Shown one piece after another: positions 17,950 through 25,604 of a DNA stretch of 38,541 bases. This stretch comes from Bifidobacterium thermophilum DSM 20210 (GTDB lineage Bacteria; Actinomycetota; Actinomycetes; Actinomycetales; Bifidobacteriaceae), in NCBI GenBank assembly GCA_000771265.1, contig JDUB01000009.1:1-38541 (forward strand), given 5' to 3'. A program made the translations under genes and the position numbers. The first letter of the stretch is position 1; every line of letters begins with the position of its first letter. The notes under the pieces were generated by a model. That model was not told where the DNA came from. It did no database searches and saw only the letters and a program-made list of their open reading frames with translations.

Positions 17950-18164
17950 TTGGGGTGTGCGGCCGGTGGTCGTCGGTGGTTGTGGGTGTGGTGTGTGGCG
18001 GATAGGGTGTGGTGGGTGCAGCGGATGACGGACGACTGTGGCGTGCGCGGCGGGTGGTCGTTGGTGGATGTGTACCGGAGCAGTGATGACCTGTGGCTGG
18101 TGGCTGGCAGCTGGGGCTGAGGTTAGTCAGGAGCGGTCGGCGAGGAACTGGTCTGTCCCCCGTC

Positions 18165-18500
18165 GTGTGAGGATTGGCTCACACAGTGGGTGGTTGGGGA
18201 GTGAAGATCTGCTGTTTTTGCGGTACGTGTACCAGGTTTGTGAGGATTGGCTCACAAAGTGGGTGGTTGGGAAGCAGGAATCTGCTATTTTGCCGGCTCG
18301 TGTACCCGGTTTGTGGGGATTTGCTCACACAATGGGTGGTCGGGAGGTCGGAATCCACTGTGTTGTCTGTCTTGGTGCTGGTTTTGTGAGGATTGGCTCA
18401 CAAACTGGGTGGTATGGCCGTCTTGGGTTGGTGTTTTGGGTGGTCTGGGTGCTGTTGTGTGAGGATTGGCTCACACGGTGGGTAGTTGGGGTTGGTTCCG
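18165..18500. repeat. Tandem array B: five units of exactly 73 bp, each with a 7-6-7 palindrome
   Basis: The block TGTGAG-GATTGG-CTCACA followed by about AGTGGGTGGTTGGG recurs at 18165, 18238, 18311, 18384 and 18457, always 73 bp apart. Outer pairs change together: units 1 and 5 read GTGTGAG/CTCACAC, units 2 and 4 read TTGTGAG/CTCACAA. Unit 3 is degenerate (TTGTGGG/CTCACAC). The remaining about 37 bp of each unit vary, though units 1 and 2 are still clearly related there. The unit length is not a multiple of three, and the reading frame differs in each unit, so it is not coding. It lies between divergent pdxS and the MFS gene; 17950-18160 and 18500-18660 hold no gene. Confidence 0.8.
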
Positions 18501-18661
18501 AGATGGTGTCCCGCACTCATACGCTCGTTCTGCGTTTGCGCCCCACCCTCGCCCCCACACAACGACACGCCCGCCCACTTACGAAGTTTCAGATTTTCCA
18601 TTACGTTAAAACGATGCGTGTCACGAGACACTGCGGCTATTTTTGTAGATTTCGCCTTTCA

Positions 18662-18827
18662 TTGATGCAGCTTACGCATCTCGTTTATCAGGCATGTCGA
18701 GGAAAATCAACGGATTCGGGATTTCCCGGTCCGGGCTTCGCTGTCTGAATTCACGCCCGTTTCGGCAACAACCTCGCGCGGCAAACGCGGCGTTCATGCG
18801 CGCAAACCTGGCGATTGTGCCGAAACG
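18662..18827 (+). promoter_or_regulatory. Promoter candidate and 10-bp dyad upstream of the MFS gene
   Basis: TTGATG (18662-18667), 17 bp, then TTATCA (18685-18690) is a possible but weak promoter. Further down, CGTTTCGGCA (18758-18767) and TGCCGAAACG (18818-18827) form a perfect 10-bp inverted repeat, centres 60 bp apart, which could be two sites for a repressor. Confidence 0.4.
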
Positions 18828-18907
18828 ATGAGCAAGAAGCAACAAAGAAGCAAAACGCAGCAAACAACGAGCAGCGTCAAGCGCTGAGAGAGAAGAAAGG
18901 ACAACAC

Positions 18908-19183
18908 GTGACTTCGACCATCAGACCTGGCCGTGTTCTTTTCGTGGCTGGATTTGCCACATTCCTTGCCACATTCAACGAAACATTCCTCAACGTGGCA
19001 TTGAATCCCATTATGCGGGACATGTCGGTGAACGCCGGCATTGTGCAATGGGTAACGACGGCATACATGCTCGCCGCCGCCGTGATGGTTCCGGTCGCAG
19101 GATTCCTGTACAAGAAAGTCCGCACGTCGCGTTTGATGGCGCTATCCCTGGTTTTGTTGGTCGCCGGCAGCATTGTTTCATAG
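18908..19183 (+). pseudogene. 5' part of an interrupted MFS transporter gene (DHA2 type)
   Basis: GTG 18908 follows AGAAAGGA at 18894-18901. The product begins with helices 1-3 of a 14-helix drug:proton antiporter: NETFLNVALNPIMRDM, VQWVTTAYMLAAAVMVPVAGFLYKKVRTSRLMAL and LVLLVAGSIV. After codon 89 (AGC ATT, 19169-19174) foreign sequence begins and a stop follows at 19181-19183. The reading frame continues at 23176 after the inserted segment, so the intact protein would have had about 641 residues. The fragment alone cannot be a transporter. Confidence 0.88.
19169..19174. repeat. Left copy of the 6-bp direct repeat flanking the tet(W) segment
   Basis: AGCATT here and at 23176-23181 flank the foreign segment. 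Removing one copy with the insert restores the MFS frame (GGC AGC ATT ATC GGC). It may be a target-site duplication or a short homology used in recombination. Confidence 0.7.
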
Positions 19184-19192
19184 GGGAGAAGT

Positions 19193-19615
19193 TTACTCAT
19201 AGTCATTTCCCTCCATGAGCCGCCTTAACCGCTGCAAGGCAAGCCGGATATGCCGCCCCGCTGTGCTGCGTGTCCGGCCAATATGTACGCCGATCACTCG
19301 CTGCGGCTGGCGCAGGAAATAGTAACGAAAAATTTCTTCCTGCGTCTGCTCCGGCAAAAGGGCAAGGGCGGCGGCAAGCTCCGCATGATACAGAACGGCG
19401 GTCTGGCCGCAGGCGGTAAAAAGATATTCTTCAAGCTACTCCGGCTCGGCAAGCTGGACAAACTTTTCACTCATCAGATAATCAAGGGAAACTTCCCGTT
19501 CCCACCTCCGGCGCAGCTTCAAGATTTTATCTATGGCTGCGTGACGAATGACTACCTTGCAAAAGGCATTGAATGTGTACTGGATATGCACCTTGTAGGC
19601 TTCATCTTCGGTCAT
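19193..19615 (-). pseudogene. Sigma-70-like factor of conjugative element (Tn916 orf7 type) with internal amber stop
   Basis: The frame runs for 140 codons from ATG 19615, preceded by GAGAGGGGG. It begins MTEDEAYKVHIQYTFNAFCK and, after a TAG at 19438-19436 (codon 60, AEPE-stop-LEEY), continues in the same frame to a helix-turn-helix LPEQTQEEIFRYYFLRQPQ...GRTRSTAGRHIRLALQRLRRLMEG. This layout matches the small sigma factors of Tn916/Tn1549-like elements. The single nonsense codon splits region 2 from region 4, so the gene is probably dead. A sequencing error is possible. Between it and the methyltransferase, 19706-19745 holds an 8-bp dyad GTCAACGA/TCGTTGAC. Confidence 0.75.
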
Positions 19616-19785
19616 GGAAATTCCCCCTCTCTGAATAATAGTGCGGGGCGGCAGTACTCCTTGCTGTCGCCCCTTGATTGCCTACCAGCAAAGACGGGCG
19701 GGGCTGTCAACGACGGCGCGAAGCGGCGTTCATTTTATCGTTGACTGGCTCGGCTGGGTTTGCTATTTACCCGACAAACTTGAAT

Positions 19786-20553
19786 TTATTTTAAGCTATC
19801 ACGTTTTACCTTCTTAAGCCTTACTATCATTACCATAGGAATTTCTTTGTTGGTTTTGAAACATTCTTCATAAAATCCATCAATGACAAATCCAGCTCTA
19901 AAACAAAGGTTAAAAATATCTTGTATGGAACGATGATAATAAATCTGCTCTTTCGGTTGCCCTTCAATCGCTATATCATAGTAACTGTGCGGTGTCATAT
20001 ATTTTTCAGTCAACGTGACAAAACAAGGGTGTTGCGTTGCAAAGACAAAAATTCCGCTTTCCTGCAACAGTTCATAAACAGCCATAAGAAGTGGTTCAAT
20101 GTCCGTAATATCCATAATTGCCATATTAGAAACTGCTTTCGTAAAGGCTCGATTTCTTTTTAATTCTAATATACTTTTTCTATCGGTCGCATCCGCCACA
20201 CAAAATTCAATTTGTTTTGCATATTGTGATTGCCGTCTTTTAGCCAATTCTATCATTTTTTTGCTGTAATCAAAAGCGACAACCGAAGCACCTCTTTGTG
20301 CAAGATACGAAGAATAATTTCCATTGCCACACGCAATATCCAAAATGTAATCCGCAGGATTAGGAGATAGAAGTTCCGTTACTTTGGGGCGCACTACCTC
20401 TCTGTGAAATTCATTAGATTCGTCACCCATTGCATTATCCCAAAATTGTGCGTTCTCCTCCCAGATTTTTTTACTTTCCTCTGTTCCCATGTTCTCTCCC
20501 ACTCCCCAAATTTGCTTTTTTGCTTCCATTAAATCTTCCTTACTATATTCCAT
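19786..20553 (-). CDS. SAM-dependent class I methyltransferase in the tet(W) segment
   Basis: This 255-residue protein starts at MEYSKEDLMEAKKQIWG; GGAGGG precedes ATG 20553 by 5 nt, so a longer reading upstream is not needed. Motif I is ILDIACGNGNYSSYL (about 70-84), then VVAFDYSKKMIELAKRR and CVADATDRKSI follow the Rossmann order. The sequence is clearly more AT-rich than tet(W) and than the host genes, so it has a separate origin. It lies 50 bp after tet(W) on the same strand and is probably co-transcribed. The substrate is unknown. A small-molecule or antibiotic methyltransferase is possible but not shown. Confidence 0.82.
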   Translation of the reverse strand: MEYSKEDLMEAKKQIWGVGENMGTEESKKIWEENAQFWDNAMGDESNEFHREVVRPKVTELLSPNPADYILDIACGNGNYSSYLAQRGASVVAFDYSKKMIELAKRRQSQYAKQIEFCVADATDRKSILELKRNRAFTKAVSNMAIMDITDIEPLLMAVYELLQESGIFVFATQHPCFVTLTEKYMTPHSYYDIAIEGQPKEQIYYHRSIQDIFNLCFRAGFVIDGFYEECFKTNKEIPMVMIVRLKKVKRDSLK

Positions 20554-20603
20554 TGTTACCCTCCATAACTTCTGATTGTTGCCGTCTTGACGATTATGTA
20601 TCT

Positions 20604-22523
20604 TTACATTACCTTCTGAAACATATGGCGCACCTTGTCCAGGCGGCTGTTTGGACGGCGGGGCTGGATGACTGGCTTGCCGACAGCGGCCTGATACCCT
20701 TTCAGTTCTGTAAGGCATACGCTCTGCCCGTTGGTGTAAAAGGCCAGATCAGTACGGTATGCCTGTATACAGCGGGCGGGAATCTCGCCAGTAAAGACAA
20801 CTTCATCCTTTTTTACCTGGACCGTTTCGATGGTGGCACAGTATTTCGGTGCATCATGATAAGCCCTGGAAAGATATTCCCGGGGCGCATAGAGGGTGAA
20901 GGAGAGATAAGGTTCCAGCAGTTGCGTCCCTGATTCCTTCAATGCCTGTTCCAATACAATCGGGGCCAATGAGCGGAAGTCCGCCGGCGTGCTGACCGGA
21001 CTGTAATAAAGCCCGTATTCAAAGCAAATCTTACAGTCCGTTACGTTCCAGCCGAACAAGCCCTGCTCCAGCCCGTAACGGATACCATCCCTGACAGCGT
21101 TTTGAAAACTCTGGTTCAAGTATCCCAGCGAAACCCGGCTCTCGTATTGTACACCGGAGCCAAGCGGGAGTGGTGTAACAGACAGTCCGATGGATGCCCA
21201 AAACGGGTTGGGCGGCACCTCGATATGGATGGTGTGGCTGGCTGCTTTGAGCGGCCGCTCCATATAAATGACGGTGGGTTCCTTTACCACTGTTTCAAGC
21301 TTGTATTTTTCCGACAGCAAAGCGGAAACAACCTCCAACTGCACCCGGCCCAAAAAAGAAAGAATGATCTCATGGGTGATGGAATCCACCTCGCAGCGCA
21401 AAAGCGGGTCAGTATCCGCAAGTTGCGTAAGAGCGTCCAGCAGCCGTTCTCTTTGCGCTGCCGTTTTCGGCGCAATCGACGTCCGCAGCATGGGGAGGGG
21501 GTCCTCACGCCACCTTTTACGAGGGAGCCGGGTTGGGTCCCCTAATACATCGTTTAACCTCACGCTGTCGCTGGGAAGGATAACAATTTCACCCGGATAA
21601 GCGGTGTCTGTCCGAACAATTTCCCCTTTGGATGGAATACGCATCTCTGTGATTTTCAGCTTTTCTCTCCCGGCCAGGGCCACCGTATCCCGCAGGCGCA
21701 GCGTTCCGCTGTATAGCCGTAGATAGACACGCCGCTGGCCGCAATCTGTATACTCCACCTTGAAAACGCTGCCGCATAGGGCGGCGCTCCCCTGTTCCCC
21801 AATCGGTTGGAACAGCCCTGTCACCGCATCCATCAACGGTTGAATGCCAAGGCCCTTTTTGGCGCTGCCATAATAGACCGGGAACAGGGAGGCGTCTTGA
21901 ACCCGCCGCTGTTCCTCCCGCACAAGTTTTTCCCGGCTGATTGGTTCTCCTGCGATATACTTTTCCAATAATTCATCGTTATTTTCGATGACCGCATCCC
22001 ATGCTTCTATGTCGGTATTTTCCTCCAGGACTATTTCCGGGGACAGCGACACCGTCTGCTTGATGATAATATCGGCGGAGAGCTTATCCCGAACAGACTG
22101 AACCACGCTCTGCAAATCAACGCCAGCCTGGTCGATCTTGTTGATAAAGATAACGGTGGGAATGTTCATTTTCCGCAGGGCATGGAACAGAATACGGGTC
22201 TGGGCCTGCACGCCATCTTTAGCGGAGATCACCAAGATGGCCCCATCTAAAACAGCCAAAGAGCGGTACACCTCCGCCAAAAAATCCATGTGGCCGGGCG
22301 TATCCACAATGTTAACTTTACATCTGTGCCACTGGAAGGAAGTGACTGCCGCTTGAATGGTAATCCCACGCTGCCGCTCCAAAAACATGGTGTCCGTCCT
22401 CGTTGTCCCTTTTTCGACGCTCCCCGGTTCTGAAATGGCTCCGCTGGCATATAGCAGGCTCTCCGTCAAGGTCGTCTTTCCAGCGTCTACATGGGCAAGA
22501 ATTCCAATATTGATTATTTTCAT
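20604..22523 (-). CDS. tet(W): Tetracycline resistance ribosomal protection protein Tet(W)
   Basis: This 639-residue EF-G-like GTPase removes tetracycline from the ribosome. G motifs are intact: AHVDAGKT (G1), the RGITI switch, DTPGHMDF (G3), NKID (G4). The C-terminal domains end with [18 protein letters not shown]. The length and the sequence from [24 protein letters not shown] onward agree with Tet(W) as I know it, with only scattered substitutions. GGGAGGA lies 7 nt before the ATG. Expression should be governed by the leader peptide and attenuator just upstream. It lies antisense to the interrupted MFS gene. Confidence 0.97.
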   Translation of the reverse strand: MKIINIGILAHVDAGKTTLTESLLYASGAISEPGSVEKGTTRTDTMFLERQRGITIQAAVTSFQWHRCKVNIVDTPGHMDFLAEVYRSLAVLDGAILVISAKDGVQAQTRILFHALRKMNIPTVIFINKIDQAGVDLQSVVQSVRDKLSADIIIKQTVSLSPEIVLEENTDIEAWDAVIENNDELLEKYIAGEPISREKLVREEQRRVQDASLFPVYYGSAKKGLGIQPLMDAVTGLFQPIGEQGSAALCGSVFKVEYTDCGQRRVYLRLYSGTLRLRDTVALAGREKLKITEMRIPSKGEIVRTDTAYPGEIVILPSDSVRLNDVLGDPTRLPRKRWREDPLPMLRTSIAPKTAAQRERLLDALTQLADTDPLLRCEVDSITHEIILSFLGRVQLEVVSALLSEKYKLETVVKEPTVIYMERPLKAASHTIHIEVPPNPFWASIGLSVTPLPLGSGVQYESRVSLGYLNQSFQNAVRDGIRYGLEQGLFGWNVTDCKICFEYGLYYSPVSTPADFRSLAPIVLEQALKESGTQLLEPYLSFTLYAPREYLSRAYHDAPKYCATIETVQVKKDEVVFTGEIPARCIQAYRTDLAFYTNGQSVCLTELKGYQAAVGKPVIQPRRPNSRLDKVRHMFQKVM

Positions 22524-22555
22524 GTGATTGTCCTCCCTTTACAGCCCCAAAGGGC

Positions 22556-22594
22556 ATAAAAATCCCCAGCAGTAAAATACTTTTACCACTGGGG
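22556..22594 (-). terminator. Attenuator hairpin of tet(W)
   Basis: On the minus strand CCCCAGTGGTAAAA-gta-TTTTACTGCTGGGG is followed by ATTTTTATG. Arms of 14 nt pair with two mismatches. It overlaps the end of the leader peptide, as in tet(M), where slow translation of the leader under tetracycline prevents termination. Confidence 0.8.
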
Positions 22595-22627
22595 ATTATA
22601 AGTTGCTGACATACACATATACAGCAT
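22583..22627 (-). CDS. tet(W) leader peptide
   Basis: A 14-codon frame reads MLYMCMSATYNPQW and ends with TAA inside the first arm of the attenuator hairpin. Its position and M-rich start resemble the leader peptide of tet(M). It is too short for gene finders; the evidence is position, overlap with the terminator and resemblance to the tet(M) leader. Confidence 0.65.
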   Translation of the reverse strand: MLYMCMSATYNPQW

Positions 22628-22679
22628 ACACCTGTTTGTGATTGCTGTTTTTGGGGATATGTCAAAATTGATAAGGCAA

Positions 22680-22781
22680 AAGTATTCTTAAATTGGGTAC
22701 AAAAAACTAAGCCCCTACAAAAGGAGCTATCATAATCCTTTGTTCCCACTATTTGATTATAGTTTTATTTAAGAATACCTT
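22680..22781 (-). promoter_or_regulatory. tet(M)-like upstream region of tet(W)
   Basis: AAGTATTCTTAAATT (22680-22694) and ATTTAAGAATACCTT (22767-22781) are inverted copies (one mismatch in the central 13 bp). Between them lies the motif GGGGCTTAGTTTTTTGTACCC (minus strand), which also occurs upstream of tet(M) in Tn916. A TTGACA at 22665-22660 (minus) is a possible -35, without a good -10. Confidence 0.55.
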
Positions 22782-22884
22782 GCCGCATATTTTTTACTCC
22801 TTTTCTGGATTAAATCATTGTATCACATCAGTTTTAGGAAAGCAAGTACCTAAAAGAAATTTTTCTTCCCCTTATATGTAACAA

Positions 22885-22990
22885 TCATACCGGCTTCCTA
22901 GCGTTCAGAATGTTTTCTGCTGTCTGCTGTGGTGTTTGGTTGGAATTGTCCAACCAAAAGCCGATCCGTGGTGTTGTCTGCATTTTACTA
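22885..22990 (-). pseudogene. 3' scrap of a kinase-like gene
   Basis: The last about 33 codons before the stop at 22885 read FSKMQTTPRIGFWLDNSNQTPQQ followed by TAENILNARKPV. The WLDNSNQTP...AENIL ending resembles the C-terminus of small P-loop kinases. Upstream codons do not continue the family and no start with a ribosome site is present, so this is a fragment left at an internal junction of the segment. Confidence 0.4.
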
Positions 22991-23049
22991 AATACAAATT
23001 CAATGTATACAGAAAGATATAAGGAGTGGGAGGGATTCCGCCGTAGTTG

Positions 23050-23091
23050 GCATTGTAGGAAAATCCAAAAGTTTAGATTTTCCCACAATGC
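23050..23091. repeat. 16-bp hairpin near the right end of the tet(W) segment
   Basis: GCATTGTAGGAAAATC (23050-23065) and GATTTTCCCACAATGC (23076-23091) pair at 15 of 16 positions around a 10-nt loop. It may be a terminator of a lost gene or a recombination site. Confidence 0.6.
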
Positions 23092-23174
23092 TTATCTTTT
23101 GGTCTTTGGTTCGGAATAGTGTAGTGCTGGCGTTCTATCTCTTGTTTTCGGTTGCTTGCTTCCTTACCGTACAT
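23073..23174 (-). pseudogene. Small frame at the right junction of the tet(W) segment
   Basis: Thirty-three codons, starting MYGKEASNRKQEIERQHYTI, run from the junction to a stop within the 16-bp hairpin. The Lys/Arg/Gln-rich sequence looks like the tail of a larger protein cut by the junction. No family recognised. Confidence 0.3.
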
Positions 23175-24840
23175 GAGCATTATCGGCGGAGTCGCACCGA
23201 ATTTCGCGATTCTGGTTGTGGCGCGCGTCGTGCAGGCGCTTGGCACCGGTATGATCGTGCCGGTCGGTATGAATCTGACGCTCGCTGTCGCGCCGAAGAA
23301 CAAGATCGGCGTTTACATGGGCATCATCGGCGCGATGACCACACTTGGCCCGGCGTTCGGCCCGATTGTGGCAGGCGCGCTGCTGGCGCATGGCACGTGG
23401 CATACGCTGTTTTTCGCGCTCGCCGCCTTGTCCGCGATCTGCTTGGTGTGTTCGATCCTGTGGGTCGGTGATATCGCGCAGCTGACGCACCCGCATATGG
23501 ATGCGTTGTCGGTGGTGCTCGCCGCCATCGGTTTGATCGGCCTGCTGTACGGCGTGTCTACGGTGTTCTCCGGTCAGCTGGTTGCCGCTGTTGTCGCGTT
23601 GGTTATCGGCGTGGTGGCGCTTGCCGTATTCGTGTTGCGCCAGCGTCGTATTCCTGAGCCGTTCCTGAATCTGGAGCCGTTTGGCAACCGCGCGTTTGTG
23701 CTGGGTGTGCTGCTGGTGATCGCCGCGCTGATGACGGTCTTTTCGATGAATATTCTGCTGCCGCTGTTCATGGAGAGTGCGCTTGGTTTCACTCCGTTGC
23801 AGGCGGCGCTCACACTGCTGCCGGCGTGCCTTGTGTCGTGTGTGCTGTCGCCGGTGGCGGGCAAGGTGTTTGACCGTTTCGGCGTGGGCTGGCTGGTGAG
23901 TGTCGGTATGGCGGTGATTGCGTGCTTCGTGCTGGCGTTGTCGTTCACTGGCGGTTCGACGACCAGCGTGCGGATTGTACTGCTTTACGCGCCTGCGATT
24001 GCCGGTTGCGCTTGCGTGATGGGGCCTGCGCAGTCGTATGCGCTGTCCAGTCTTGACCGCCGGATGTATCCGCATGGCGTGACGATCGTGTCCACGACTT
24101 TCCAGATTGCTGGTTGTGTGGGTTCGTCCGTGTTTGTTGGGATTCTGTCTGCGGTGTCCGCCGCTCATGAGGCGTCTGGCGAGTCTGTTGCGGTCGGTAC
24201 GGCTGCGGGCTTCGATATCGCGTGCCGTGTCGCGTTCGTGGTGGATGTGCTGGGCTTTATTGCTGCGCTTGCGCTTGCTCGGGTTGAGGCTAAGGCGAAG
24301 GTGGCCGCGGCTGCCGGCGTTGAGGTTTCCGAAGCGCGCGAACAGGATTTGGAGCATGCCGGTGAGCCGTCGCTTGCTGATGCGATGAAGCGTGATGTGT
24401 ACGCTGTCACCGCCGCCGACAGCGCTTACGATGCGCTTGTGGTGATTGTGCGAAACGGCACGACGGGCATTCCGGTGCTCGATGAGCATCATCATGCTGT
24501 CGGATTCGTGACGGATGGCGATATTATGCGCACGCTGATCGGCGATACGAATGACAAGGCGTCGATGGCGTATGTCTATGCGCTGTGGGTGCAGGGTGAC
24601 AAGTTCGCGCAGCGCGTGGCTGGTTTGCGCCAGACCAATGTGATGGAGATTTGCACGCATCGTGTGGTCACGGTGAATGAACATGCCACGATCCGTCGCG
24701 TGTGCGAAATGCTTGCCGGCAATCGCATCAAGAAGCTCCCGGTTACCGGTGGTGAGGATGGCAAGCAGGTGGTCGGTGTGATCAGCCGTTCCGATTTGAT
24801 GCGGTACATGGTCACTACGGTTGCGCCTGCGGATGAGTGA
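23173..24840 (+). pseudogene. 3' part of the interrupted MFS transporter with C-terminal CBS pair
   Basis: From AGC ATT at 23176 the MFS frame resumes with IIGGVAPNFAILVVARVVQALGTGMIVPVGMNL, the DHA2-type motif C region, and runs through about ten more helices to residue 390 of this part. A pair of CBS domains follows: LADAMKRDVYAVTAADSAYDALVVIVRNGTTGIPVLDE and TNVMEICTHRVVTVNEHATI...VIGVISRSDLMRYMV-like. CBS pairs usually bind adenine nucleotides, so the intact transporter was probably gated by energy state or c-di-AMP; that is inference. The last bases of the insert add an in-frame ATG (23173-23175) directly before the resumed frame, but without a ribosome site. It lacks helices 1-3. Confidence 0.85.
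23176..23181. repeat. Right copy of the 6-bp direct repeat flanking the tet(W) segment
   Basis: AGCATT, identical to 19169-19174; host codons follow directly. Confidence 0.7.
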
Positions 24841-25027
24841 CGGGCACTGACGCTGATTGCGATCCTTTTCCCCGAACCGGTTATGCGGAGCAGGCTTGGT
24901 ATTACTGAGCCGCTTGGTTGGTGTGCTTCCCTGAACGGGTTGCGTTGATTACCTCTCGCTGTAACCGGTTCGGCGGCGGGGCTTCCACGGTGGATTGTGG
25001 TGTGCCGCACTGTGGGGCCGCCTACGC

Positions 25028-25073
25028 AAAAAAGAAAAGAGAAACCCGGCGGGGAGAAGAGAAACCGCCGGGT
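25028..25073 (-). terminator. Minus-strand terminator in the MFS-ATPase gap
   Basis: ACCCGGCGG (25044-25052) and CCGCCGGGT (25065-25073) form a perfect 9-bp stem. The A-rich run to its left (25028-25043) becomes a T-run on the minus strand, so it should stop transcripts coming from the right. No minus-strand gene is visible between it and 25605, which hints at an antisense or small RNA. Confidence 0.5.
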
Positions 25074-25112
25074 CAGAGAGAAGAAGAGAAGGGATTGAGT
25101 TATCGGGTTTGC

Positions 25113-25156
25113 GCCCGGTCAGCGGATGTCCGCTGATAGTTTGCATACTACCGGGC
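25113..25156 (+). ncRNA. Possible structured RNA: compact three-way junction
   Basis: GCCCGG (25113-25118) pairs with CCGGGC (25151-25156). Inside sit CAGCGG-ATGT-CCGCTG (25120-25135) and TAGT-TTGCAT-ACTA (25137-25150), with only single bases as linkers. CGGG at 25104-25107 could pair instead with CCCG of the closing stem, giving an alternative fold. AACAC-GCCC-GTGTT and TCTCT follow. It lies 450 bp before the P-type ATPase start. No known riboswitch class was recognised; it may be chance. Confidence 0.35.
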
Positions 25157-25220
25157 AAGTCATTGAACACGCCCGTGTTTCTCTGTGAATTGACTGAGAG
25201 TCATCGCCTGTGGCCGGCAT

Positions 25221-25577
25221 CCTGTCGCAGCGAAGCGGAACGTGGCTGCGGCTCATGACGGATTGCCTGTGACATTGCGCTTGCCGCAGACGATTTGCGA
25301 CAGGCGATTCCCAACGGGATTCCCGACGAACAATCCGCAGCCGCCGTCCGGTGCGACACGCCATATGCGCCTGACTCGCGTGGCGTCCGCAAACTGATAC
25401 CATGGCAGAAGTCGCGCACATGCGCGTTGCGATAAATGAATTTCATAATTGAATATGTCATCTTTACGCCGTGTATCGGAGGCGCTTGTCCCGGGATTCA
25501 AGTCCCGGCACCAACAACGCAGTCGGTGGGTTAACAAGGCGTGATTGCAGAACCGGGTGCAAGCACCTTGCATCCGG
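25221..25577 (+). promoter_or_regulatory. Leader region of the P-type ATPase gene with several hairpins
   Basis: CCTGTCGCA (25221-25229) and TGCGACAGG (25296-25304) pair across 66 nt. CCGGGA-TTCAAG-TCCCGG (25491-25508) and CCGGGTGCAAG-CAC-CTTGCATCCGG (25553-25577, one G-T pair) precede the gene by 97 and 28 bp. An AT-rich patch at 25425-25465 (ATAAATGAATTTCATAATTG) stands out in this GC-rich DNA and is a likely promoter or operator. No gene is seen in 24841-25604. Confidence 0.4.
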
Positions 25578-25604
25578 CCCCGTATACGAGCGTAAGGAGA
25601 AACG

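Larger units (their letters stand above)
19175..23175. mobile_element. About 4-kb foreign tet(W) segment inserted in the MFS gene
   Basis: Its codon use and lower, uneven GC differ from the surroundings. In minus-strand order it carries scraps of two genes, the tet(W) regulatory region, tet(W), a methyltransferase and a sigma-factor pseudogene. The order resistance gene followed by a Tn916-orf7-like sigma gene, and the Tn916/tet(M)-like upstream region, point to origin in a conjugative element of Firmicutes. Integrase, excisionase, relaxase and transposase are all missing and I see no terminal inverted repeats, so it is an immobile remnant or was moved by another mechanism. Confidence 0.85.

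Noticed and set aside
18165..18500. CRISPR array (about 36-bp repeat and 37-bp spacer geometry)
   Set aside because: Repeats differ from unit to unit, the spacers of units 1 and 2 are related to each other, and no cas gene is present. It is a diverged tandem repeat.
18038..18748. 236-codon open frame through array B
   Set aside because: The 73-bp repeats fall in three different frames, codon use is poor and there is no family resemblance.
19175..23175. Complete conjugative transposon
   Set aside because: No integrase, excisionase, relaxase or transfer genes and no terminal repeats; only a cargo remnant.
23164..24684. Long minus-strand frame opposite the MFS 3' part
   Set aside because: Arg/His-rich shadow that starts in host DNA and ends at the junction.
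25475..25515. tRNA 3' fragment or attachment site (CCCGGGATTCAAGTCCCGGCACCA)
   Set aside because: It resembles a T-arm, but the loop does not fit a proper tRNA and no acceptor partner is found; a simple 6-6-6 hairpin explains it.
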